NCBI GenBank assembly: GCA_023436075.1
Contig: JAEZKS010000196.1
Coordinates: 1-6,020 of the forward strand
Length of the DNA: 6,020 bases
From: Methanobacteriota archaeon
GTDB taxonomy: Archaea > Halobacteriota > Methanocellia > Methanocellales > Methanocellaceae
Direction of reading: 5' to 3'
Below the pieces are notes generated by a model. That model was not told the origin of the DNA and ran no database searches. It saw nothing but the letters and a program-made list of their open reading frames with translations. Shown here piece after piece: positions 1-4,085 of the stretch. The number at the start of each line of letters is the position of its first letter. Positions within the stretch are counted from its first letter, which is position 1. Made by a program: the position numbers and the translations under genes.

Positions 1-140
1 ACCTAAAATGGTTCCTGGCGTTCGAAGTCGAAAGCTTGGGCAGAATAGTGCGTGTGACCGGGCCGGAGGGTTATCTTGTTGTAGCCACAGGGCGCTCTTG
101 TCTACGACGGCGGTTGCTCTCGTCAACAGCCGACTGCCAG
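1..140. other. No supported gene; edge region downstream of the methyltransferase
   Basis: I read all six frames. One plus frame is open from the left edge through about 260, but its translation is arginine-rich with no family signature and it runs antisense into the methyltransferase gene. The minus frame that stays open across the stretch has no recognisable motif either. It could hold the decayed end of a neighbouring gene, but nothing in the sequence proves it. Confidence 0.5.
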
Positions 141-737
141 TTAAAAAACGAACGGTATAAGCCTCTTCGTCCTCTTCATATACCGGACATAATCGTCCCC
201 CAGCTCCGAGACGAGGAACTTTTCCTCGACATGTATACGATACCCGAAAGCTATGCCTGACATGACCAATATTACGAGGACTCCGCCCCACGACTGTAGC
301 GCTAATCCTATCCCGATCATGGTCAGGAGCATCCCGGAGTATGCCGGATGGCGAATGAATCGATATGGGCCATTATTCACTACTTTCTGGCTCTTCTGCA
401 CGCTTACGACCTGGGTGAAGAAACGTCCGAGAATGAAAATAGACCATTGGCGCACGAAAATGCCTGCGATCATGAGAACGATGCCCGGATAGAAAACCCA
501 GCCTGGCAGCGTGGCGATATTTTTTATGGCAAGCAGGATGGCAATAAAAACTGAAACGTATACCAGCACACGGATCAACAAGGCTGAACCGTTATCATTT
601 CTCTTTATCGCATCGCCGCCACGTCGCAGCCGCGGGATGATGCCGCCACCTATGGCTTCTGACAGCACCCAGAGCAAACATGCTAACCCGAAGAGAATGT
701 TTTCAAAGCTTGTCGGGAATAAAGGCATAATCAGCAC
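141..737 (-). CDS. Isoprenylcysteine carboxyl methyltransferase (ICMT/PEMT-like) family membrane protein
   Basis: A 198-residue integral-membrane protein. Hydrophobic stretches lie at about residues 9-30, 51-73, 79-104 and 132-164. The C-terminal half carries the family signature: GPYRFIRHPAYSG at 123-135, then HVEEKFL at 169-175, Y183/Y186, and RLIP at 192-195 close to the end. In characterised ICMTs these segments form the S-adenosylmethionine pocket and the C-terminal catalytic part at the membrane surface. The eukaryotic enzymes methylate prenylated CaaX cysteines. Archaeal homologues generally have no known substrate, and none is visible here, so the substrate is open (a lipid or small molecule is possible). 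The frame opens with GTG at 735-737 directly after an in-frame TGA. An ATG three codons in (726-728) is an equally good start: no Shine-Dalgarno is visible, and the TATA-like box at 752-760 would place the transcript start close to that ATG, giving a leaderless message. It is divergent from the Lrp-type regulator. The family call is firm, the substrate unknown. Confidence 0.88.
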   Translation of the reverse strand: MLIMPLFPTSFENILFGLACLLWVLSEAIGGGIIPRLRRGGDAIKRNDNGSALLIRVLVYVSVFIAILLAIKNIATLPGWVFYPGIVLMIAGIFVRQWSIFILGRFFTQVVSVQKSQKVVNNGPYRFIRHPAYSGMLLTMIGIGLALQSWGGVLVILVMSGIAFGYRIHVEEKFLVSELGDDYVRYMKRTKRLIPFVF

Positions 738-751
738 TCATTCTGTCATCA

Positions 752-760
752 TTGTATAAA
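752..760 (-). promoter_or_regulatory. TATA-like box for the ICMT-family gene
   Basis: On the minus strand this reads TTTATACAA. It is centred about 28 bases upstream of the ATG at 726-728 and 20 upstream of the GTG at 735-737. At the usual archaeal TATA-to-start distance, transcription would begin about at the ATG, which fits a leaderless mRNA and the lack of a ribosome binding site. Assigned by position and composition only. Confidence 0.45.
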
Positions 761-764
761 CGAG

Positions 765-796
765 TTTACCAGGATATCGATTTACAAGGATATCTA
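765..796. repeat. Tandem 16-base repeat, two units, GGATATC core
   Basis: The units are TTTACCAGGATATCGA (765-780) and TTTACAAGGATATCTA (781-796). They abut exactly and match at 14 of 16 positions. They lie immediately upstream of the ICMT TATA-like box, where an archaeal activator or repressor would bind. The GGATATC core recurs inside the palindrome at 948-957. This is a candidate operator; the adjacent Lrp-type regulator is the obvious but unproven ligand. Confidence 0.6.
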
Positions 797-825
797 TGCT
801 TTCTACCGCAAGAAACGCCATCGCA

Positions 826-835
826 TTTATAAAAT
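826..835 (+). promoter_or_regulatory. Candidate TATA box for the Lrp-type regulator (distal)
   Basis: TTTATAAAAT inside a longer AT-rich run (825-839). If used, transcription would start around 855 and leave a leader of about 170 bases before the ATG at 1025. A second candidate, TTAATATAC at 885-893, would start the message around 912-918, inside the palindrome at 910-930. Sequence alone does not decide between them. Confidence 0.4.
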
Positions 836-909
836 ATAAGACATTGCAAGAAAAAACATAAGTATCAAAGGAGCCATTACATAGTTAATATACTGCCGGA
901 TTTTAACGT

Positions 910-930
910 CTCAAGATCCCCGGTCTTGAG
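910..930. promoter_or_regulatory. Inverted repeat upstream of the Lrp-type regulator
   Basis: CTCAAGA (910-916) and TCTTGAG (924-930) are perfect complements around a 7-base centre. The site coincides with the transcript start predicted from the proximal TATA candidate. It would suit autorepression by a dimeric Lrp/AsnC protein, or a small hairpin in the leader if the distal promoter is used. Confidence 0.45.
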
Positions 931-947
931 GTCTCGATTGCAATTCA

Positions 948-957
948 CGGATATCCG
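948..957. promoter_or_regulatory. Perfect 10-base palindrome CGGATATCCG
   Basis: This self-complementary decamer contains the same GGATATC core as the two tandem units at 765-796. All three copies lie in the 287-base spacer between the divergent genes, so a shared DNA-binding protein is plausible. It lies 67 bases upstream of the regulator's ATG. Confidence 0.4.
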
Positions 958-973
958 ACAGTGGGCCGGAAGA

Positions 974-999
974 TCTGAGTAATTGAAATTCTGAGTAAT
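974..999. repeat. Direct repeat TCTGAGTAAT, two copies 16 bases apart
   Basis: Identical 10-mers at 974-983 and 990-999, start-to-start distance 16, the same period as the tandem pair at 765-796. They lie just upstream of the Lrp-type regulator start (1025). This may be a binding site for a multimeric regulator or a recent small duplication. Confidence 0.5.
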
Positions 1000-1024
1000 A
1001 AACGCATTATCAGGCCGTGGGACT

Positions 1025-1591
1025 ATGGATAAAGCCGACTTCGACGACAAAGACAGGAAGATCATCTCGATCTTCGAAGAGAACCCGGACGTCTCCCAGG
1101 CGGATATCGCGCAGCAGGTCGGCCTGTCCCAGCCGACGGTGGGCGCCCGCATCCAAAAACTCAAGCAGTCCGGCGCAATCTCCACGGCCGTGGGAATGGA
1201 TCTGAAGAAGATCGGGCTGAATATGGCCAAGGTCGACCTCACGACCAGGGACTCCATCGAGATCATCAACCAGTTCAAGAACTGTCCCTATTTTTTAAAC
1301 GGCCTGATCGTCTCGGGTAAAGAGAACCTCACACTCTTCTTCGCCGCCGAGGACATCGCGACCATCGAGGCGGTTGTCGACCGGCACCTGCGCAGCAACC
1401 CGTCAGTGTCAAACGTCGACCTGGGCATCGTCGTCTCGCCGGTGAGAGAGATGATCGTGCCGGTGAAAATGGCCCTCGAAAAGCTGGACAAAGCCCATTG
1501 CGGCTTCGACTGCAGAGAGTGCCAGTACTACCAGAACGATCGCTGCCTTGGCTGCCCTGCCACGAAACACTATAGGGGCAAATTCTGGTAA
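1025..1591 (+). CDS. Lrp/AsnC-family transcriptional regulator with C-terminal five-cysteine cluster
   Basis: 188 residues. The N-terminus matches an Lrp/AsnC winged helix-turn-helix: DDKDRKIISIFEENP at 7-21, then the helix-turn-helix at about 24-46 (ADIAQQVGLSQPTVGARIQKL), followed by SGAI. A middle part of about 55-145 has the alternating strand/helix pattern of a ligand-sensing/dimerisation domain, though less canonical than bacterial Lrp. The tail is unusual: Cys159, 163, 166, 174 and 177 form a C-x3-C-x2-C-x7-C-x2-C cluster (CGFDCRECQYY then CLGC), resembling the cysteine pattern of DUF3795-type proteins. It could bind zinc or an iron-sulfur cluster, making this a metal- or redox-responsive regulator. 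That is inference. ATG at 1025 is the natural start; the upstream GTGGG is only a weak ribosome site. It is divergent from the ICMT gene and convergent with the thioredoxin-reductase-like gene. Targets are unknown; autoregulation through the repeats upstream is likely. Confidence 0.88.
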   Translation: MDKADFDDKDRKIISIFEENPDVSQADIAQQVGLSQPTVGARIQKLKQSGAISTAVGMDLKKIGLNMAKVDLTTRDSIEIINQFKNCPYFLNGLIVSGKENLTLFFAAEDIATIEAVVDRHLRSNPSVSNVDLGIVVSPVREMIVPVKMALEKLDKAHCGFDCRECQYYQNDRCLGCPATKHYRGKFW

Positions 1592-1600
1592 GGTTGAAGG

Positions 1601-1610
1601 GTTTTTATTC
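1601..1610 (+). terminator. T-rich candidate terminator after the regulator gene
   Basis: GTTTTTATTC begins 10 bases after the stop at 1589-1591. Archaeal termination often needs only such a T-tract. A second T-tract, at 1719-1723 within the palindrome, could back it up. Confidence 0.4.
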
Positions 1611-1623
1611 CCGTGCACATTTC

Positions 1624-1794
1624 TGTTTAGGCTTGCATGTAGACGATCTTCCCGCCAAGCGACGCCAAGAACGTCAAGTGCGCCAGGACGATTAAAAATG
1701 GCTTAGCTGGAGAATGCCTTTTTATTATAACCTTGGCGTGCTACCGTCGTTGGCGTCGCTTGGCGGGAAGATCGTACGGCGCATAGCTAAAACA
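1624..1794. repeat. Solitary long palindrome built from CGCCAAG words, no gene inside
   Basis: The core arms 1643-1668 and 1750-1775 are perfect 26-base inverted repeats. Homology continues imperfectly inward (1669-1700 against 1715-1749) and outward (1624-1642 against 1776-1794), so almost the whole 171 bases are one imperfect palindrome centred near 1709. It contains CGCCAAG-type words, and it shares two details with the left arm of the nuclease cassette: CCTTTTTATTAT (1717-1728 and 3137-3148), and GACGCCAAG followed shortly by CAAGTG (1661-1680 and 3193-3210). It lies between convergent genes and could end transcription in both directions. I favour a MITE-like or REP-like relative of the cassette. 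No clear target duplication flanks it. Confidence 0.75.
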
Positions 1795-1802
1795 AGGCCA
1801 GA

Positions 1803-2753
1803 TCACAGTGCACAGGACTGCGTATCTTTCTCTTTCAGCCCGGTTACGTACGTGAACACGGACATAGCAGCCTTCGCCCCTTCACCTGCCGCCACGATGG
1901 CCTGTTTCTGTGGCACATCGGTCACGTCTCCGCAGGCGAAGATGCCTTCCGCACTCGTGTGACAATATTCATCGATCTCGATCTCGCCATGGTCATTGGT
2001 CTTCACCAGCCCTTTGATAAACGCCGAGTTGGGGTCCTGTCCGATCTCTACGAAGACGCCCTCTACTGGCAGCGTCTTTTCCGTCCCGTCAGAGGAAGCG
2101 ACGGTGATCGACTCTACGAAGTCCTTGCCAGTAATTTTGATGACGCGATGACCTTCAAGCATTGTGATCATCTTGTTCTGCCGAATCCTGGCGGTGAGCA
2201 CCTGGTCGCACCTCAGCCTGCTGCGAACGATCATGTATACATGGGAGGCGATCTTCGTCAGGTCTATCACCGCTTCGGCCGCCGAGTTGCCGCCCCCGAC
2301 AACGACCACGTCCATGCCGATGAACAGGGGAGCGTCACAGGTTGTGCAATAGCTGACGCCTTTGCCGAGGAACTCTTTCTCGCCCGGGACGCCGATCTCC
2401 CGCCAGTGTGCGCCCGATGCTATGATCACCGAACGGGCCTCATAAGTGCGGCCGCCTATGGTCACTATCCGGTATCCGCTGTCGACACGCTCCACGCTGC
2501 TGACACGTTCCAGCGCGGGCTCCACGCCTAGCCGGTGCAAATGTTCCCTCATCCGCCGGACCAGGTCTGCGCCGCTGATCAGGTCGAAGCCAGGATAGTT
2601 CTCGATGTTGCCCGTCCGGCCGATCTGGCCGCCGACAGAGTCGGCGATGATCGCGATCGACAGGCCCTTCCGCTTCGCGTAAATGGCCGCGGTCATGCCT
2701 GCCGGCCCTGCGCCAATGATTACAGTGTCCAGCACCGTTGTTCCGTTACCCAT
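1803..2753 (-). CDS. trxB: Thioredoxin reductase / AhpF-like FAD-dependent disulfide oxidoreductase
   Basis: 316 residues, normal length for low-molecular-weight thioredoxin reductases. Visible in order: FAD-binding GAGPAG at 14-19, GGQIGRTGNIENYPG at 41-55, redox-active C136-T-T-C139-D140, pyridine-nucleotide GGGNSA at 153-158, and the second FAD motif GIFACGDVTDVP at 270-281. It should pass electrons from a nicotinamide (or deazaflavin) donor through FAD and the CxxC to a thioredoxin or glutaredoxin in the cytoplasm. The segment after the nucleotide-binding strand reads IVRSRLRCDQVL. It keeps only part of the HRRxxxR NADPH motif of TrxB and shares DQVL with bacterial AhpF, as do PLF after the CxxC and the GEGAK end. 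It may therefore be an AhpF-type reductase lacking the N-terminal thioredoxin-fold domains, and the electron donor is uncertain. An extra cysteine sits at residue 314, two from the end. ATG at 2751-2753 follows GGTGAGG at good spacing. The glutaredoxin gene lies 19 bases upstream in the same operon. Confidence 0.92.
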   Translation of the reverse strand: MGNGTTVLDTVIIGAGPAGMTAAIYAKRKGLSIAIIADSVGGQIGRTGNIENYPGFDLISGADLVRRMREHLHRLGVEPALERVSSVERVDSGYRIVTIGGRTYEARSVIIASGAHWREIGVPGEKEFLGKGVSYCTTCDAPLFIGMDVVVVGGGNSAAEAVIDLTKIASHVYMIVRSRLRCDQVLTARIRQNKMITMLEGHRVIKITGKDFVESITVASSDGTEKTLPVEGVFVEIGQDPNSAFIKGLVKTNDHGEIEIDEYCHTSAEGIFACGDVTDVPQKQAIVAAGEGAKAAMSVFTYVTGLKEKDTQSCAL

Positions 2754-2763
2754 GCCAACTGTT

Positions 2764-2770
2764 CCTCACC
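2764..2770 (-). promoter_or_regulatory. Ribosome binding site of the thioredoxin-reductase-like gene
   Basis: Reads GGTGAGG on the minus strand, 10 bases before the ATG at 2753 and beginning 2 bases after the glutaredoxin stop (2773-2775). It supports the chosen start and translation from a shared message with the glutaredoxin. Confidence 0.7.
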
Positions 2771-2772
2771 GA

Positions 2773-3009
2773 TCACTCAGTCGAAAATAGCTTATCTAGT
2801 TTTGGATGGTTGAACCCGACCATGACCCGGTCACCGACGATGACCACAGGGGTTACATGGACGCCATAGCGCTGTACCATTTCCTTACGCGCCTGCTTGT
2901 CCTTCAGTACGTTAATTTCCTCGTACGGGATACCCCGCTCGTCGAGGTATCGCTTGACACGCTCGCAATCCTGGCACGCTGCGCTGGAGTAAATCTTGAC
3001 CTTATCCAT
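2773..3009 (-). CDS. Glutaredoxin / NrdH-like thiol-disulfide carrier
   Basis: 78 residues from the ATG at 3007-3009 (MDKVKIYSS); the frame extends five codons further to a GTG at 3022-3024, with another ATG at 3013-3015. Numbered from the GTG, it has the thioredoxin fold with active site C17-Q-D-C20 right after the first strand, and the cis-proline motif V57-T-P-V60, followed by VGF at 69-71. This is the standard small-glutaredoxin layout at full length. A CxxC dithiol protein of this kind shuttles electrons to disulfide targets such as ribonucleotide reductase or peroxiredoxins. The gene directly upstream of a reductase with AhpF-like features suggests it is that enzyme's partner, supplying in trans the thioredoxin-fold module that AhpF carries in cis. 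No Shine-Dalgarno precedes any of the candidate starts, and the TATA element lies just upstream, so the message is probably leaderless. That favours the ATG at 3013 or 3007 over the GTG. Confidence 0.9.
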   Translation of the reverse strand: MDKVKIYSSAACQDCERVKRYLDERGIPYEEINVLKDKQARKEMVQRYGVHVTPVVIVGDRVMVGFNHPKLDKLFSTE

Positions 3010-3023
3010 AGTCATCAATAGCA

Positions 3024-3050
3024 CATATTTATAAATATAATTATATAGCT
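3024..3050 (-). promoter_or_regulatory. TATA-rich promoter of the glutaredoxin-reductase operon
   Basis: An almost pure A/T run that on the minus strand contains CTATATAATTATA followed by TTTATAAATATG. A TATA box centred near 3043 would start transcription near 3017, right at the ATG of 3013-3015; one centred near 3031 would start it near 3005. Both imply little or no leader. Confidence 0.55.
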
Positions 3051-3091
3051 TATTCTACGCGAGAGATGGAACTGCAATCACGCCTGAAGAT

Positions 3092-3292
3092 TCCAAGTCG
3101 CCACTGTAGGATATAAGAGTCGCCAAGCTGCCAAGTCCTTTTTATTATTCAAGTCACCAAGTCCGAAAGCCCTGTTCATTTTTCGTCACGAAGACGCCAA
3201 GTTTCAAGTGTCTAAGAAAAGACTCGAAGAATGGAAGGATAGAGATTGCTCAAGTATAAGAGTGGGCCAAGTCGCCAAGAAGAGTCCATGAG
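3092..3292 (+). repeat. Left arm of the cassette, CCAAG-rich inverted repeat
   Basis: Contains seven CCAAG words in about 190 bases, mostly as GTCGCCAAG or GACGCCAAG variants, plus two related units 143 bases apart: TATAAGAGTCGCCAAG (3112-3127) and TATAAGAGTGGGCCAAG (3255-3271). The arm thus seems built from repeated modules. The strongest match to the other arm is at the outer end (3092-3137). I see no gene in it; the spacer from 3025 to 3420 otherwise holds only the glutaredoxin promoter and the nuclease promoter region. Confidence 0.8.
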
Positions 3293-3330
3293 ATTGCTTT
3301 AGATGATAGCATAGTTGTAGATTGCATTCT

Positions 3331-3371
3331 ATACTTGTATATTACTTATATACACTTTTTAGAGAAAAAGT
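3331..3371 (+). promoter_or_regulatory. AT-rich promoter region of the GxxExxY gene with a small hairpin
   Basis: Several TATA-like stretches (3336-3341, 3346-3352, 3371-3376) precede the gene by 45-85 bases. ACTTTTT (3354-3360) and AAAAAGT (3365-3371) form a perfect 7-base stem with loop AGAG. The exact TATA box cannot be chosen from sequence; the hairpin may be a leader structure or may block read-through from outside. Confidence 0.4.
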
Positions 3372-3420
3372 ATATGTATTTTAGACATATATTCAAAAGA
3401 TAGAAAATAAGGTGATTGGA

Positions 3421-3822
3421 TTGGATAAGAAACAATTTGTCGAACCACCAGAATCCCTCGATAAAATAGTCAATAAAGTTGTCAACGCTGCCTATAAAGT
3501 TCATGTAAAGAAAGGCCCAGGCTTGCTCGAACGATTCTACAGGGATGCGCTTATAATAGAAATTAAGAAAAAGGGATTAAAAGTCGAGAAAGAGGTACAT
3601 ATACCCATATATTACGACGATGAAAGATTAGACGGAGAGTATGTTCTTGACCTACTTGTTGAGGACCAGATTGTAGTGGAGCTAAAAACCGTAGAACAGC
3701 TAACGCCTCTACACAAAGCACAATTGCGGACGTACCTCGATATCAGCGGATGTCGTCTAGGACTACTTGTTAATTTCAATTGTATACTCATCAAGGACAA
3801 TATAAGAAGAGTAATCCGTTAA
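3421..3822 (+). CDS. GxxExxY family protein, PD-(D/E)XK nuclease-like
   Basis: 133 residues from TTG at 3421, or 136 from GTG at 3412. I prefer TTG because AAGGTGATT (3409-3417) is a strong ribosome site five bases upstream of it, and the GTG lies inside that site; the oxidoreductase gene uses the same GGTGA-spacer-TTG arrangement. Numbered from GTG: H31, then the name-giving G37-x2-E40-x2-Y43, D80 in a VLDLLVE strand, E90-L-K92, Q104, YL at 108-109, and GLLVNF at 117-122. D80, E90 and K92 fit the PD-(D/E)XK nuclease core (the GxxExxY/PDDEXK_3 group), and the length is typical, so the gene looks intact. The biochemical role of the family is not established; DNA or RNA cleavage is inferred from the fold. 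It is AT-richer than its neighbours and framed by inverted CCAAG-rich arms, which suggests a selfish or domesticated cassette. It converges on the oxidoreductase gene. Confidence 0.88.
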   Translation: MDKKQFVEPPESLDKIVNKVVNAAYKVHVKKGPGLLERFYRDALIIEIKKKGLKVEKEVHIPIYYDDERLDGEYVLDLLVEDQIVVELKTVEQLTPLHKAQLRTYLDISGCRLGLLVNFNCILIKDNIRRVIR

Positions 3823-3868
3823 AACGTAAAATCAATTTAATAGACATTATATGTGTTATTGTAATACA

Positions 3869-4073
3869 CTCATATTGACTATTCTTGGAATCTTGGCCCA
3901 CTCTTATACTTGAGGACAACAGCACTTCATGGCTTGCGTTCTTCCCTTGGTTTCTTGAAACTTGGCTTCTTAGTGACGAATACACAAATCAGACCTTCAC
4001 AACTTGGCCATTTGAAACATAAAATAAGACTTGGCGGCTTGGCGGCTCTTATATCCTACAGTGGCGACTTGGA
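3869..4073 (-). repeat. Right arm of the cassette, inverted copy of the left arm
   Basis: Read on the minus strand it repeats the left arm in the same order: outer block 4028-4073, middle block 3954-3980, inner block 3892-3914. The middle of the arm has diverged more than the blocks. It ends 12 bases before the stop of the oxidoreductase gene (4086-4088). A plus-strand open frame through it (3910-4146) translates repeats and is not a gene. Confidence 0.8.
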
Positions 4074-4085
4074 CCTTTCAAAAAC

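Larger units (their letters stand above)
3092..4073. mobile_element. Inverted-repeat-flanked GxxExxY nuclease cassette (putative mobile element)
   Basis: Arms of about 200 bases in inverted orientation (3092-3292 and 3869-4073) enclose 576 bases that hold one promoter region and one gene. Three blocks pair in mirror order: 3092-3137 with 4028-4073 (44 of 46 bases), 3182-3208 with 3954-3980 (25 of 27), and 3249-3271 with 3892-3914 (23 of 23). The spacing between blocks is nearly the same in each arm (44 and 40 against 47 and 39). The bases between blocks align only loosely. The interior is AT-rich: hand counts of three 60-base rows in the gene give 33-47% GC, against 70% for one row of the downstream oxidoreductase. 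It fits neatly into a spacer, 12 bases from the oxidoreductase stop. I see no target-site duplication and no recognisable transposase, so mobility is inferred. Confidence 0.6.

Noticed and set aside
36..260. Plus-strand open frame at the left edge, with TTG start
   Set aside because: Its second half is antisense to the C-terminus of the well-supported ICMT gene, the translation is arginine-rich with no motif, and no ribosome site precedes it.
877..1278. Minus-strand frame overlapping the regulator start and its upstream spacer
   Set aside because: It is antisense to the helix-turn-helix region of the regulator, and its tail translates the repeat-rich spacer.
1803..1815. Possible CaaX-like prenylation signal at the reductase C-terminus, given the ICMT homologue nearby
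   Set aside because: The protein ends Cys-Ala-Leu, so only two residues follow the cysteine; a CaaX box needs three.
1959..2531. 190-codon plus-strand open frame
   Set aside because: Antisense shadow of the thioredoxin-reductase-like gene; no recognisable protein features.
3022..3024. GTG as the glutaredoxin start
   Set aside because: It adds five residues ahead of a standard glutaredoxin N-terminus, has no ribosome site, and lies at the edge of the TATA-rich promoter, probably upstream of or at the transcript start.
3092..3280. CRISPR-like array suggested by recurring GCCAAG words
   Set aside because: The words are short, irregularly spaced and variable, with no constant repeat or spacer length, and the whole block is mirrored on the other side of one gene. 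No cas gene is present.
3059..4085. Target-site duplication around the cassette
   Set aside because: The bases flanking 3092 and 4073 do not form a convincing direct repeat; there is only a weak continuation of the inverted homology (TGAA on both sides).
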